A stretch of 64,000 nt of DNA from an uncultured Anaerolineae bacterium (GCA_903838415.1 CAILYI010000272.1:20927-84926); one strand, 5' to 3'. Positions 29,490-41,071 are shown, numbered from the stretch's first letter. Program-made: numbers and translations. Notes: generated by a model from the letters alone, not told the origin.

Positions 29490-29830
29490 TTCTTTTAACC
29501 TCCTTCAAGCAAAAAGCTTAATCCACGAAAACAAGATCAAATGCCTTCCGTCAAAGAAGCCTACGGTCTTGTTATTTGTACGCGGAGGGGGTATACCGCA
29601 AAACTGTTGGTGAGTTTCTGGCAAACTTCCGCGCGCAACATTTTGGCGGGCTGCAGCCCCTCCTCAGCACAAAAAATCCTTCTGGCTGCCCAATAAGTCG
29701 GATTCAGTCGACTTGCATAACCTGAGGCAGAGCTTTAGTTCTCGCCGATACAAAAGTCACCTACACTTTTGCGCTATACCCACGCGGAGGCCTGAATACA
29801 AATTTCGGCAAACTTTGTTACAATGTCGGC

Positions 29831-31240
29831 ATGAATAAAACCCTTTACCGAACTGAACATGATTTACTTGGCGAGCGTCAGGTGCCAGACGAGGTTTATT
29901 ACGGCATCCACACCTTGCGCGCATTGGAAAACTTCCCTATTACAGGAATTCCCATCAACACTTATCCGGGATTGATTAACGCTTTGGCTTACGTGAAGGA
30001 GGCCTGCGCGCTGGCCAACCTGGATTTAGGCCTATTGGATGAGAAACGAGCCAAAGTCATTATCCAGGCTTGCCAGGAGATTCGTGCTGGAAAGTTGCGC
30101 GAACACTTTGCAGTCGATGTCATCCAGGGCGGCGCCGGGACATCCACCAACATGAATGCCAACGAGGTCATCGCCAATCGCGCGCTGGAATTATCTGGAT
30201 TAGAACGAGGAAATTACAAAGAAATTCACCCGCTTGAACATGTCAATCTGAGTCAGAGCACCAATGACGTTTACCCGACTGCCGTCAAGGTAGCGCTGCG
30301 ATTTGAAATCGATCATCTGGTTGCCGCGATGGATATTCTGCGTCTGGATTTCGATAAAAAAGCCAAAGAGTTCGCGGATATTCTTAAAATGGGGCGCACG
30401 CAGTTGCAGGACGCCGTCCCCATGACATTGGGACAGGAATTTTCCACTTACGCGGTCATGCTTGGCGAAGATCAACAGCGACTGCGCGAAGCGGCCCTGC
30501 TCATCCAGGAAATAAACCTGGGCGCAACGGCCATCGGAACGGGCATCAACGCCCCGACAGAGTATGCCCCCCTGGCCTGCCAGCATCTTTCGGAATTAAC
30601 CGGCACCCAATACATTACCGCGGCCAACCTGGTTGAAGCGACTCAGGATGCCGGGTCATTCGTCCAGCTTTCGGGCGTGCTCAAACGCGTGGCGGTCAAA
30701 CTTTCGAAGGTTTGCAATGACCTGCGCCTGCTGTCTTCCGGTCCGCGCGCCGGGTTGGGAGAAATAAACCTGCCGCCAGTTCAAGCCGGATCGAGCATCA
30801 TGCCTGGCAAAGTCAATCCGGTCATCCCCGAAGTCGTTAACCAGATTGCTTTTGAAGTCATCGGCAACGATGTGACAGTCTCTTTTGCGGCGGAAGCCGG
30901 TCAGTTGCAATTGAATGCTTTCGAACCGATCATTGCCCACAACTTACTCAACAGCCTGATTTACCTGCGCCAGGGCTGCCTGACATTGGCTGAGCGCTGC
31001 GTTCGTGGCATTACTGCCAACCGCGATCGTTTGAGTGACATCGTCTCGCATTCAATCGGAATTGTAACGGCGCTTAATCCCTACATCGGCTATGAAAATG
31101 CCAGTGCGGTTGCCAAGGAAGCGTATGCCAGCGGGAAAGGCGTGGCCGAAATTGTATTGGAAAAAGGCCTGCTGAGCAAAGAGCAACTGGATGATATTCT
31201 GCGCCCGGAAGTGTTGACACAACCCAGGCGGGCTTTGTAA
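29831..31240 (+). CDS. aspA: Aspartate ammonia-lyase
   Basis: YRTEHDLLGERQVPDEVYYGIHTLRALENFPITG; GSSIMPGKVNPVIPEVVNQ. Confidence 0.95.
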   Translation: MNKTLYRTEHDLLGERQVPDEVYYGIHTLRALENFPITGIPINTYPGLINALAYVKEACALANLDLGLLDEKRAKVIIQACQEIRAGKLREHFAVDVIQGGAGTSTNMNANEVIANRALELSGLERGNYKEIHPLEHVNLSQSTNDVYPTAVKVALRFEIDHLVAAMDILRLDFDKKAKEFADILKMGRTQLQDAVPMTLGQEFSTYAVMLGEDQQRLREAALLIQEINLGATAIGTGINAPTEYAPLACQHLSELTGTQYITAANLVEATQDAGSFVQLSGVLKRVAVKLSKVCNDLRLLSSGPRAGLGEINLPPVQAGSSIMPGKVNPVIPEVVNQIAFEVIGNDVTVSFAAEAGQLQLNAFEPIIAHNLLNSLIYLRQGCLTLAERCVRGITANRDRLSDIVSHSIGIVTALNPYIGYENASAVAKEAYASGKGVAEIVLEKGLLSKEQLDDILRPEVLTQPRRAL

Positions 31241-31256
31241 TTGTCGGCAAGCCGTT

Positions 31257-31676
31257 ATGATTGAAATCACCCCCTCCCTCAGCCTCGACGAGAGTGAAAT
31301 AACGCTGGACTTTATCCGCTCCAGCGGCCCCGGCGGGCAAAACGTCAACAAAGTTGCGACGGCAGTACAACTGCGCTTCGACCTGCGCAATTCTCCCAGC
31401 CTGTCCGCTGATGTCAAGGAGCGGCTGGTAAAACTGGCAGGCAGCCATCTGACAGATGATGGGGTTTTGTTGATAGAAGCGAAGCGCTATCGCACCCAGG
31501 AACAGAACCGGGCCGACGCCCTGCTACGATTGACCACCCTGATTCAAAAAGCGCTGATCGTCCCCAAGAGACGCCGGGCTACCAGACCCACTTTGGCTTC
31601 CAAAGTCAGGCGGATGGAATCAAAAAAGCAGCGTGGCGAAACAAAAAAACTCAGGCGCAATATTTCCGGTGAGTAG
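31257..31676 (+). CDS. arfB: Alternative ribosome-rescue factor ArfB-like (GGQ peptidyl-tRNA hydrolase)
   Basis: FIRSSGPGGQNVNKVATAVQLRFDL; basic C-terminal tail. Confidence 0.92.
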   Translation: MIEITPSLSLDESEITLDFIRSSGPGGQNVNKVATAVQLRFDLRNSPSLSADVKERLVKLAGSHLTDDGVLLIEAKRYRTQEQNRADALLRLTTLIQKALIVPKRRRATRPTLASKVRRMESKKQRGETKKLRRNISGE

Positions 31677-31753
31677 CCAAGGCGCTATCATCGTCCAAAA
31701 CTTGTCATTCTCCCGGCAACCATGCGGCATAATTTCCCAACAAGGATTAAATG

Positions 31754-32632
31754 ATGCAAAAACATTCCGTGCTCGGCCTCAGTTCCGGACTTATCGCCGC
31801 CGCCATCTGGGGCGGAATGTACGTAGTCAGTAAAGTTGTCTTGGAAGTAATTCCACCTTTTTCGCTGCTCGTGATCCGTCTGGTGCTTGGTTTTCTCAGC
31901 CTGGCGCTGGTCGTTCAAATGCGCGGCGGCTTTACCACGACAAAACGCCAGTTTTGGACATATTTTGGCGTCGGCGCGGTCGGATATGGGGTCTCGCTGG
32001 GCTTTCAATTCGTAGGGACAAAACTTTCCACCGCAGCAAATGGCGCCCTGGTCACTTCCGCCACGCCCGCGCTCGTATTGCCTTTTGCCTTCTACCTGCT
32101 TAACGAACCCATCACCCGCAGACGCCTGATCGCCATCCTGGTGGCCAGCCTGGGCGTGCTGGCAGTCATCGATCCACGCCATGCGCAGCTTTCATCCACG
32201 CTGTTTTTAGGGAATCTATCCCTGCTGGGGGCCGCCATCACCTGGGCGCTTTACTCCGTCCTGGTACGCAAAGTCTCTCATAACACCGACATCTTGCAAG
32301 CCTCCACGATCATGTTACTCGGCGGGCTGCCCCTGACCATCCCAATGAGTATCTGGGAACTTTCCACGCAGGGCATGGGAATGATCACACCCGGTATCAT
32401 CGGCGGAATCTTGTTTCTGGGAATTATCTCGACCGCGATCGCCATGTTTTTGTGGAATTATGCTTTTGCCGAGCTTCCTGCCGGGATTGCCTCGCTGACG
32501 TTTTTTGCCCAACCGGTAGTTGGGACGTTGCTCGGATGGTTTTTCCTGGGCGAGGAGATTACCGCGCTCTTTGTGGTGGGCGGCATCTTGATTGGGCTGG
32601 GAATTATCATCTCCAGCCGGGAAGAATCTTAA
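31754..32632 (+). CDS. EamA/DMT superfamily transporter
   Basis: Ten-TM pattern; AAIWGGMYVVSKVVLEVIPPF; FFAQPVVGTLLGWFFLGEEIT. Confidence 0.9.
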   Translation: MQKHSVLGLSSGLIAAAIWGGMYVVSKVVLEVIPPFSLLVIRLVLGFLSLALVVQMRGGFTTTKRQFWTYFGVGAVGYGVSLGFQFVGTKLSTAANGALVTSATPALVLPFAFYLLNEPITRRRLIAILVASLGVLAVIDPRHAQLSSTLFLGNLSLLGAAITWALYSVLVRKVSHNTDILQASTIMLLGGLPLTIPMSIWELSTQGMGMITPGIIGGILFLGIISTAIAMFLWNYAFAELPAGIASLTFFAQPVVGTLLGWFFLGEEITALFVVGGILIGLGIIISSREES

Positions 32633-32637
32633 CCGCC

Positions 32638-34545
32638 ATGCCAGAAAACAGTTCCTCCAGCACAGCCCGCTCAAATCGCAAAGCGTCCATTCTTTGCTGG
32701 AGTGCAATTACGCTTGCCGCCTTCATTCTGCTTGGCATTTACCTGAGCCAGCCATCTGAAGGCAACAACCAGTTCCTTTTTGGACTGTCGCTGGTACGCT
32801 TTATGATCGGCGCGGTCTTCCTGGCGCTGGCGCTTCTCAGCGCAGGCCTCACCTATTTATCTATTTACCCACGGGCGGGCTGGCAAAGTCGGGTCGAGGG
32901 GAGAAGCACTGACCTGCTGGCGTCATCCAACGGGCTGTATGCGCTGCTGACAACACTCTATTTCATTCTTCTGGTCACTGCCACAACCCTGCTACTGGGC
33001 ATTCTGCCTGCCGCCAAACCGATTGCCTTTCTGGCGCCGCTCATTGTCAGGATCAATACCCTGCTGATTTGGATCCTGCTGAGTAGTGTTTTTTTGCTGC
33101 TGCTGTTAGCATGGACTTATGCTGAACGCATCCGCAGCGGAACGCTATTTTCGCCGCTAAAGCTGACAGCGTGGGGCCTGATGCTGCTCGCCGTGTATAT
33201 CCTACTGGTCAGCGATTACCGCGAGGCAGCCTTTGTCTTGTCCCTGCGGGGGTTTGAGTCGCCGCTAATCGGGCTGGGAGCTTATTTCCTGGTGGCAGCC
33301 TCCATTAATCAGTATTTTTCCGGCAGCCGCCATCGTCAAATCATCAATCAGCTGCTGCTCTTGGGCGGAATTTTCCTGACCACTTTTGTGTTTTACGGTC
33401 ATATCGCCGCGTGGATTGGCTGGGTGGATAAAGCGCGCTATGGCTATTGGAATTTACTGGCGGACCAATTCCTGCGCGGCAAGGTTTATCTTGAAAACCC
33501 GCCGACAACGCATGACCTGGCCTTCTTTAATAACAAATGGTATATCCCCATGCCGCCCCTGCCCGGCATCCTGATGATCCCGCTGGCATATTTGGTAGGC
33601 GGAGAGAACATCAGCACGGGCGATTTTTCAATATTTTTCTGCGCCATTAACAGTGTTTTGGCTTTTTCGCTGCTCGATGAACTCATCAAGCGCAAGTGGA
33701 TTAATTTATCAAGGCGCGGCGCGCTGTGGCTGGTGATTTTGTTCGCGTTTGGCACGAATCATCTCTGGGTGGGTCTGAACGGACGCGCTTGGTTCGTGAG
33801 TCAAATCCTGGCGGTGACCATGCTGGCCCTGGCGGCGCTTGGCGCGTTGAAATCCTGGTCTCCGTGGTTGATTGGGGCGAGTATTGGGCTGGCAATTACA
33901 GCGCGGCCCAACAGCATCATGTTCTGGCCTTTTCCGTTTGCAATCGCCATGCAAATCGCCAACCAGCGGGAAAAGATTAACCTGGGACGATTGTTAAATT
34001 GGACGGTTAAATCAGCCATGCCAATCGGTTTGGCGATTGTCGGACTGTTGTTGTATAACCACGCCCGTTTTGGCAATTATCTGGATTTTGGGTATACCTT
34101 GCTGAGCGGCGATCCCGGCATTGTCGACGCGGCCAAAACTTTCGGGATTTTCTCCCCGCATTTCATCCCGTACAATCTGGAAGTAATGTTCCTGTATCTG
34201 CCCACCCTGCAATGGGGTAGTTTGTGGCCGATCTCCCCCTCCGGAGCCGGGATGAGCATCTTTCTCGCCACGCCGCCGCTTATTTACTTATTCCACCGCT
34301 ACGAAAAACAATGGTGGATATTGGGCGCCTGGGCCTCCGTGTTTTTTATGTTTGCGCTGTTGATTCTTTATCATAATACCGGTGCCCACCAGTTCGGATA
34401 CCGTTATATTCTCGATATGCTGTTGCCCCTGACAGCGCTGCTTGCGGTAAGTTTTGACAAAAAAATTCCCTGGCACTTCATTGCGCTGACGATATTAAGC
34501 ATTATCATCAATATCTATGGCGCGGCCTGGTTTATGAACGCCTGA
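32638..34545 (+). CDS. Polytopic membrane protein, glycosyltransferase 39-like
   Basis: Many TM helices; IGASIGLAITARPNSIMFWPF; HQFGYRYILDMLLPLTALLA. Start at 32638 overlaps none of the EamA gene. Confidence 0.7.
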   Translation: MPENSSSSTARSNRKASILCWSAITLAAFILLGIYLSQPSEGNNQFLFGLSLVRFMIGAVFLALALLSAGLTYLSIYPRAGWQSRVEGRSTDLLASSNGLYALLTTLYFILLVTATTLLLGILPAAKPIAFLAPLIVRINTLLIWILLSSVFLLLLLAWTYAERIRSGTLFSPLKLTAWGLMLLAVYILLVSDYREAAFVLSLRGFESPLIGLGAYFLVAASINQYFSGSRHRQIINQLLLLGGIFLTTFVFYGHIAAWIGWVDKARYGYWNLLADQFLRGKVYLENPPTTHDLAFFNNKWYIPMPPLPGILMIPLAYLVGGENISTGDFSIFFCAINSVLAFSLLDELIKRKWINLSRRGALWLVILFAFGTNHLWVGLNGRAWFVSQILAVTMLALAALGALKSWSPWLIGASIGLAITARPNSIMFWPFPFAIAMQIANQREKINLGRLLNWTVKSAMPIGLAIVGLLLYNHARFGNYLDFGYTLLSGDPGIVDAAKTFGIFSPHFIPYNLEVMFLYLPTLQWGSLWPISPSGAGMSIFLATPPLIYLFHRYEKQWWILGAWASVFFMFALLILYHNTGAHQFGYRYILDMLLPLTALLAVSFDKKIPWHFIALTILSIIINIYGAAWFMNA

Positions 34546-34560
34546 GCTGCTCGACAGACA

Positions 34561-34598
34561 AAAAGAGTGGCGATCAAGTTGATCGCCACTCTTTTTGT
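34561..34598. terminator. Bidirectional terminator (18-bp perfect arms)
   Basis: aaaaagagtggcgatcaa-g-ttgatcgccactcttttt. Confidence 0.93.
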
Positions 34599-36037
34599 TA
34601 GAGCTTTTCGCCCACGTTATGTAACAAAGCCATATTAGATGGTCTGACCGTACTGACCGGGAAACCGCTGATCACCACCACTTGCTGACCAGGTTCCACC
34701 CAACCAGCCGTCGTCAGCTTGCTATCAGCCTGATTGACCATTTCGCGCAAAGTGGCGGACATCGGCACAAGATGAGGGATCACGCCCCACAGCAAAGCCA
34801 TCCGTCCGAAGGCTGTCGGCGTCGGTGTGAAAGCCAGAATCGGCACACGCGGCCTGGCCTTGGACATTAACAGACCAGTCCGCCCGGTGTGTGTAAAAAC
34901 GGCAATCGCCGCCACGTTCAAATCATGCGCCAATTCACGCGCGGCGCGGGTCATGGAAGCGGCATCGTCACCGGTGGCAATCGAAGGAGTGATGTAATGG
35001 CCCCATTCACTGAAACTGGCTTCTGCGGTGCGGACAATTCGATCCATCATCTGGACCGCTTCAAGCGGATATGCGCCGCTGGCGGTTTCGCCGGAGAGCA
35101 TGACCGCATCCGTACCGTCAAAAATCGCGTTGGCCACATCCGAAGCTTCGGCACGGGTCGGCAGGGGATTCAAAATCATCGAGTCAAGCATCTGAGTCGC
35201 CGTAATGACGATCTTGCCATGCAGGTTGGCAGCCTGAATGATGCGCTTCTGGGCAATCGGCACCTGCTCGGGAGACATTTCCACGCCCAAATCGCCGCGC
35301 GCTACCATTACGCCATCCGTTACGCGCAGGATTTCATCGAGATTATCCAACGCTTCGGGCTTTTCCAGCTTGGCAATCACCAGCGGATGCGCGCCTTCTT
35401 CATCCAGCTCTTCCATCGCATTGCGAACCGCCAAAACATCTTGCGCGGAACGCACAAAAGATATGGCCACAAAGTCCACATTTTGAGTCAGACCAAAAGC
35501 CAGATCCGCGCGATCCTTATCGGTAAATCCGGGAATGGTCAGGCGCACTCCGGGCAGGTTCATGCCCTTATGCGAGGACAACTTGCCACCCACCAGCACG
35601 CGCGCGCGTAAAAATGTTTTGCCAGTTTCCATCACCTGCAGGGAAAGATGTCCGTCATCCAGCAGAATTTTATCGTTGACCGTGGCGCAATCAAATAATT
35701 CAGCAAAGGCCACCGGGATGGCCTTTTCCGCATTTTGGGGAGGGCTCACGCTTTCAGCGTGCATCGTCACAATTTCGTTTTCAACCAAATCCAACGCCGG
35801 TTCCAATATACCCACGCGGATTTTGGGTCCCTGCAAATCTTGCAAAATACCCACCGGCTTGCCCAACTTCTCCGAAAGTTCGCGGATGCAGGCAATAATT
35901 TCGGCGTGTTCTTCGTGTGTGCCATGCGAGAAATTCAGCCGGGCAACATTCATCCCGGCCATGATAAGCTGTTCCAACATGTGCTTATCCATGCTCGCCG
36001 GGCCAATCGTGGATACAATTTTTGCTCTTCGTTCCAT
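34598..36037 (-). CDS. pyk: Pyruvate kinase
   Basis: MERRAKIVSTIGPAS, MNVARLNFSHGTHEEH, GDLGVEMSPEQVPIAQKRII, TATQMLDSMI. Confidence 0.96.
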   Translation of the reverse strand: MERRAKIVSTIGPASMDKHMLEQLIMAGMNVARLNFSHGTHEEHAEIIACIRELSEKLGKPVGILQDLQGPKIRVGILEPALDLVENEIVTMHAESVSPPQNAEKAIPVAFAELFDCATVNDKILLDDGHLSLQVMETGKTFLRARVLVGGKLSSHKGMNLPGVRLTIPGFTDKDRADLAFGLTQNVDFVAISFVRSAQDVLAVRNAMEELDEEGAHPLVIAKLEKPEALDNLDEILRVTDGVMVARGDLGVEMSPEQVPIAQKRIIQAANLHGKIVITATQMLDSMILNPLPTRAEASDVANAIFDGTDAVMLSGETASGAYPLEAVQMMDRIVRTAEASFSEWGHYITPSIATGDDAASMTRAARELAHDLNVAAIAVFTHTGRTGLLMSKARPRVPILAFTPTPTAFGRMALLWGVIPHLVPMSATLREMVNQADSKLTTAGWVEPGQQVVVISGFPVSTVRPSNMALLHNVGEKL

Positions 36038-36164
36038 ATCAAAATTCCTATCAGCACAAGATAAAGGGGCGCAGAGTTTGCGCCCCAGTGGGCAATTCTA
36101 CACCCATAACATAAAATCCTTGAACAGATTGCTGGATTTGTTTGTACAACCAGGTCGAGACAGC

Positions 36165-37475
36165 TTAAAGATAATTTAATGCTTTAGCTTGGGCTGTCAA
36201 CTCATCCCTGAATTGCGGATGGGAGATATTGATGAGGGCTTGGGCGCGCTGACGGATGGTCTTGCCATACAACTCCGCCACCCCAAACTCGGTCACCACG
36301 AAACGGACGTGGTTCCGACTGGTAACAACGCCTGCCCCGTGCTTCAGCATGGAGGCAATCTTGCTCAAAACCGTGCCGTCGCGCAGCGTGGAGGTGCTCG
36401 CCATGGCAATGACCGGCACCCCCCCCTTTGAGCGGGAAGCCCCATAAATAAAGTCGAGCTGTCCGCCCACGCCGGAATAGAGCTTGGGGCCGATGCTATC
36501 CGCGCAAACCTGGCCAGTCAGGTCAATTTCAATGGCGGAGTTAATCGCCACCATGCGATCGTTCTGGGCAATCACAAACGGATCGTTGACATATTCGGTG
36601 CGGTGCAGTTCGATCAGAGGATTATCATCCACCCAATCATACAGCCGCTTGGTGCCCAGGATGAACCCGGCCACAATTTTGCCGGGATGCAGGCTTTTGC
36701 GCGCGTTGGTCAGCACACCCGCTTCCACCAGGTCAATCACGCCCTCGGAAAACAATTCGGTATGAATTCCCAAGTCCTTTTTATTGAACAAATACTTCAG
36801 CACCGCATCCGGGATGGCGCCAATGCCCATTTGCATCGTTGCGCCGTCGGGGATTAATTCCGCGATAAATCCAGCGATTTTCTCAATCGTCTCGCCGTCG
36901 CCCTCTTCAGCCATCGCCATCTCTGGGATGGGATAGTTGACCGGAACGACGTAATTCAGGCGGCTGACATGCACAAATGAGTCGCCCAAGGTGCGCGGCA
37001 TCTGGTCATTGACTTCGGCAATGACGATTTTCGCCGATTCCGCGGCGGATTTCGTCAAGCCAACTTCGACGCCCAGCGAGCAAAAACCGTGCTCATCCGG
37101 TGGCGAGACTTGAATCAGCGCAACATCCAGCGGCAGGACGTTGTTTTTGAACAACAGCGGGAATTCTGAAAGCAGCACCGGGGTAAAATCCGCGCGGCCT
37201 TCATGGACTGCCTTGCGGACATTGGCGCTGATGAACATCGTGTTGACACGCAAATGTCCCTGCATCTCGGGCGCCACATAATCTGCCGGTCCAACCGTCA
37301 GCGCCTGGCAAATTTCCACATCCTGGAGTTCGGTAGCCCGGCGCACCAGCGCAGCCAAAATCATCTTCGGGACGGAAACATTCCCGGTGAGAAACAGGCG
37401 ATATCCCGATTTGATGACCTTGGCAGCTTCATCAGCAGAAACCACACGGGATTGATAAATACTTTGCCAACTCAT
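36165..37475 (-). CDS. Acetyl-CoA hydrolase/4-hydroxybutyrate CoA-transferase family protein
   Basis: MQMGIGAIPDAVLKYL, LGIHTELFSEGVIDLVEAGVLTN, GVGGQLDFIYGASRSKGGVPVIA. Confidence 0.9.
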   Translation of the reverse strand: MSWQSIYQSRVVSADEAAKVIKSGYRLFLTGNVSVPKMILAALVRRATELQDVEICQALTVGPADYVAPEMQGHLRVNTMFISANVRKAVHEGRADFTPVLLSEFPLLFKNNVLPLDVALIQVSPPDEHGFCSLGVEVGLTKSAAESAKIVIAEVNDQMPRTLGDSFVHVSRLNYVVPVNYPIPEMAMAEEGDGETIEKIAGFIAELIPDGATMQMGIGAIPDAVLKYLFNKKDLGIHTELFSEGVIDLVEAGVLTNARKSLHPGKIVAGFILGTKRLYDWVDDNPLIELHRTEYVNDPFVIAQNDRMVAINSAIEIDLTGQVCADSIGPKLYSGVGGQLDFIYGASRSKGGVPVIAMASTSTLRDGTVLSKIASMLKHGAGVVTSRNHVRFVVTEFGVAELYGKTIRQRAQALINISHPQFRDELTAQAKALNYL

Positions 37476-37477
37476 AA

Positions 37478-38566
37478 TTAATCTCCTTCTTCGGCAGTCC
37501 ACCGCTGAAGATGGAGAAGTTCGCCTTTATAGGTGGTAACCGCCACTTCGATGGCATGATTCTCGGTCATCGCCCGGTCAATACCTTTGGCTGCAATTTC
37601 AGAGATGTAAGGCAGAGCTGCATTGACAAAGGCATGCGTCGCAGAGCGCGCCACCACCGCAGGGACGTTGGGAACACAGTAATGAACAACACCTTCCTCG
37701 ACGTAGGTCGGGTGATCGTGCGCGGTTGGGCGCGAAGTTTCAAAGCAACCACCCAGGTCGATGCTCAAGTCGATGGCAAGCGAACGTGGTTTCATTAATT
37801 TCATCGTTTCACGAGTCAACACAATCGGCGCGCGCTCGCCGGGCACAAGCACCGCCCCAACCACCACATCCGCGTAAGCGCAGGCGCGATCAATATTGCG
37901 GCGCGTTGCAACCATGGTCACTGCCTGGGGATACCGCTCGCAAATATGCTGCAAGGAATTAATTTCCTTATCCAGCACAGTCACGTGCGCGCCCAAGCCC
38001 AGGAAACCACGAGCTGCATTGGTGCCAGCTGTTCCACTGCCGATGATGACAACTTCCGCGGGCGGCACACCCGCCATACCGCCCAGCAGGATGCCTTTGC
38101 CGCCATAATTGGTCTGCAACAAAGTGGCGGCAATGTGGGCCGTCATCAGCCCACCGATCTGGCTGAGCGGACGCAGAACCGGCATGGTGCCGTCTGCCAA
38201 TTGAATTTGTTCGTAGGCCACTGATGTAACCTTGCTATTCAGCAGCGCATCAACACGATCCTGGCGGCTGGAAGCCAAATGCAAAAAGCCCATCAGCGTC
38301 GCGCCCGGATTCAGCCACTGCAACTCATCCTGCAACGGACGGGCCAACTTGAGGACGAGATCCGCACGTCCAAAAGCCTCGCGCGGGGAATAGACAATTC
38401 GTCCGCCGACTTTTTGATACTCCAAATCGCTGAATCCAGCCCCGATTCCGGCCTCGTGCTCGACAAAGATGGTGTGGCCCTGTTGGGATAAAACTTCCAC
38501 CCCAGCCGGAGACAAACCCACGCGGAACTCAAACGGACGACGCTCTTTCGGGATTCCAATGTTCAT
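37478..38566 (-). CDS. ald: Alanine dehydrogenase
   Basis: IGIPKERRPFEFRVGLSPAGVEVL; VVIIGSGTAGTNAARGFLGLGAHVTVLD. Confidence 0.9.
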   Translation of the reverse strand: MNIGIPKERRPFEFRVGLSPAGVEVLSQQGHTIFVEHEAGIGAGFSDLEYQKVGGRIVYSPREAFGRADLVLKLARPLQDELQWLNPGATLMGFLHLASSRQDRVDALLNSKVTSVAYEQIQLADGTMPVLRPLSQIGGLMTAHIAATLLQTNYGGKGILLGGMAGVPPAEVVIIGSGTAGTNAARGFLGLGAHVTVLDKEINSLQHICERYPQAVTMVATRRNIDRACAYADVVVGAVLVPGERAPIVLTRETMKLMKPRSLAIDLSIDLGGCFETSRPTAHDHPTYVEEGVVHYCVPNVPAVVARSATHAFVNAALPYISEIAAKGIDRAMTENHAIEVAVTTYKGELLHLQRWTAEEGD

Positions 38567-38620
38567 AGAACCTCCTAAATGGGGCGAGGCGACTCGACGA
38601 GTCGCCCCACCAATGGAATA

Positions 38621-39823
38621 TTATGACATTTGCAAGACTTCGCGCACAATCGGCAAAGCCCAATCGATGGTTTCTTTATCAATGACCAGCGGCGGCGCAA
38701 AACGGATCACATAATCGTGGGTTTCTTTGGCAAGAATCCCCTTGTGCTGGAGCGCTTCGCAGAAGCGGCGCGCGCCGCCTGAGTCCTTGTTCAATTCAAC
38801 GCCAATCAACAATCCACGTCCGCGCACTTCCTTGACGTGCTTGCTGGGAATTTCGGACAACTGTTCCATGAAATAATTACCCAATTCTGTGGCGCGTTCG
38901 GCTAGTTTTTCATCCACCAGCACCCGCAGGGCAGCGCGGGCAACGGCTGCCGCCAACGGATTTCCGCCAAAGGTGGAGCCGTGTTCGCCAGGTTTGAAAA
39001 TGCCCAGGATTTTCGTATCCGCTAGCACTGCGGAAATGGGATAGAAGCCGCCGGAAAGCGCCTTGCCCACCACGATCATATCCGGGCGGACGTCTTCGTG
39101 GTGGCTGGCGAATAATTTCCCGGTCCGGCACAGGCCGGTTTGGATTTCGTCCGCGATGAACAGGACGTTGTTTTTCTTGCAGATTTCAGCCACCCGCTTG
39201 AGATAGCCCGCAGGCGGGATGATGACTCCGCCCTCACCCTGGATTGGCTCCAACATCACGGCAGCCGTATTCGGGGTGATGGCAGCTTCAATTGCCGCGG
39301 CGTCGCCGTAAGGCACAGTGACGAATCCGGGCGTGAAAGGTCCAAAATCATCCCGATATGCCGGTTCAGTTGAAAAAGAAACGATGGAAATGGTGCGGCC
39401 GTGAAAATTACCCGTAGCTGTGATGATCTCAGCCTGATGACGCGCCACGCCTTTGACGGTGTAAGCCCACTTGCGCGCCAGCTTGAGAGCGGTTTCAACC
39501 GCTTCCGCGCCGGAATTCATCGGCAGGGACATTTCGTAACCGGTAATTTCAGAAAGTTCTTTGTAAAGCAGGGGAAGCTGGTCGTTACGGAAAGCGCGCG
39601 AGGTGAGCGTGACTTTTTGGGCCTGCTCAACGAGCGCAGCCAGGATTTTGGGATGGACATGTCCCTGGTTGACTGCCGAGTAAGCCGAAAGGCAATCGAG
39701 GTAGCGGTTGCCTTCCACGTCATAGACCCACACTCCTTCAGCTTTTTCGATGACGACATCGAGCGGGTGGTAGTTGTGCGCACCGTACTGCTCTTCGATC
39801 TGGATAAATTCCTGCGTGTTCAT
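38621..39823 (-). CDS. rocD: Ornithine aminotransferase
   Basis: [75 protein letters not shown]. Confidence 0.94.
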   Translation of the reverse strand: MNTQEFIQIEEQYGAHNYHPLDVVIEKAEGVWVYDVEGNRYLDCLSAYSAVNQGHVHPKILAALVEQAQKVTLTSRAFRNDQLPLLYKELSEITGYEMSLPMNSGAEAVETALKLARKWAYTVKGVARHQAEIITATGNFHGRTISIVSFSTEPAYRDDFGPFTPGFVTVPYGDAAAIEAAITPNTAAVMLEPIQGEGGVIIPPAGYLKRVAEICKKNNVLFIADEIQTGLCRTGKLFASHHEDVRPDMIVVGKALSGGFYPISAVLADTKILGIFKPGEHGSTFGGNPLAAAVARAALRVLVDEKLAERATELGNYFMEQLSEIPSKHVKEVRGRGLLIGVELNKDSGGARRFCEALQHKGILAKETHDYVIRFAPPLVIDKETIDWALPIVREVLQMS

Positions 39824-39889
39824 GGTTTCCCTTTGGAGTAAAGTTTTGGCTCGCCCCGAGCGCCACGCAGTCGAGAGGCATTTCAGTGG

Positions 39890-39922
39890 CAGACAGGCAG
39901 TTTTAATAACTGCCTGTCTGCA
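39890..39922. terminator. Perfect 14-bp hairpin downstream of argF
   Basis: gcagacaggcagtt-ttaat-aactgcctgtctgc; lacks a strong T-tract on the minus strand. Confidence 0.5.
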
Positions 39923-39940
39923 ATAAATAAAACAATTTGA

Positions 39941-40864
39941 TCAGGCAACTTCAAATAAACGTGCCAATACCGCCTTCTGGGCATGCAGACGGTTGTGCGC
40001 CTGCGGAAAAATGGCTGAATGCGGCCCATCGGCCACGTCATCGGTCAACTCATGGTTGCGGTGCGCCGGAAGGCAGTGCATCACGATCACATCCTTGTCC
40101 GCTTCGCTGACCAGGCGGGCGTTGACCTGGTAAGGAGGAAAGACCGCTTCGCGCCGGGCAGTTTCTTCTTCCTGCCCCATGCTGGTCCAAGTATCAGTAT
40201 AGATGACGTGCGCGCCGCTGACAGCCTGGTGCGGATCGGTCAGATAGGTGATTTTCGCGCCGCTGGCCTGGGCCAATTTCGCGCCGGTTTCCATGGCAGC
40301 TTTGGGCATGTCATAACCTTCGGGATTAGCGATGGTGAAATTCGCGCCAAGCATGACCGAGATGTGCATCAGGGAAACTGCCACGTTGTTGCCATCGCCT
40401 ACATAGGAGACGTTCAAGCCCTTCATCGAGCCGAATTTTTCAATGATCGTCTGGGCATCGGCCATGGCCTGGCAGGGATGGCTGAAATCGCTCAGTCCAT
40501 TGATGACTGGCACGGAGGCCCAGCGTGCCAGCTCAACCACATGTTCATGCTCGAAGACACGCGCCATCATGCCCTGGACATATCCAGAAAGCACGCGGGA
40601 AACATCCGCAATCGATTCGCGTTTGCCCAAACCGATTTCGGCAGGCGAAAGATAAAGCGCGTCGCCGCCCATATGGCGCATGGCCATATCAAACGAGACA
40701 CGGGTGCGCAGGCTGGGTTTCTGAAAAATCAGCGCCAGCACCTTGCCTTTAAAAAGTGGCTTGTTGCCACCGGCAAAGTGTTCTTTCTTTAACCGGATGG
40801 CTACATCCAAAATGTCCTGGATTTCTGCGGGAGAGTAATCGGACACGTCGAGGAAGTGTTTCAT
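39941..40864 (-). CDS. argF: Ornithine carbamoyltransferase
   Basis: [47 protein letters not shown]. Confidence 0.95.
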   Translation of the reverse strand: MKHFLDVSDYSPAEIQDILDVAIRLKKEHFAGGNKPLFKGKVLALIFQKPSLRTRVSFDMAMRHMGGDALYLSPAEIGLGKRESIADVSRVLSGYVQGMMARVFEHEHVVELARWASVPVINGLSDFSHPCQAMADAQTIIEKFGSMKGLNVSYVGDGNNVAVSLMHISVMLGANFTIANPEGYDMPKAAMETGAKLAQASGAKITYLTDPHQAVSGAHVIYTDTWTSMGQEEETARREAVFPPYQVNARLVSEADKDVIVMHCLPAHRNHELTDDVADGPHSAIFPQAHNRLHAQKAVLARLFEVA

Positions 40865-41071
40865 AATGGGTGATCCTTATCAAGTTTGGATGGACCGCTC
40901 CGCCTGCAACCAACCGTCAGTTCTGGCGGACGCAAAACGAAGGGTAAAAATGTGGCACGCGCCACTCCACGCAGAAATCGGGAACATGATCGCGGCCGCG
41001 TTAAAATTGTATCACAGGCGGTTTCACGGATCATCTTGCCTGTGTCACGATTTGAATTGACGTTTATCCTG

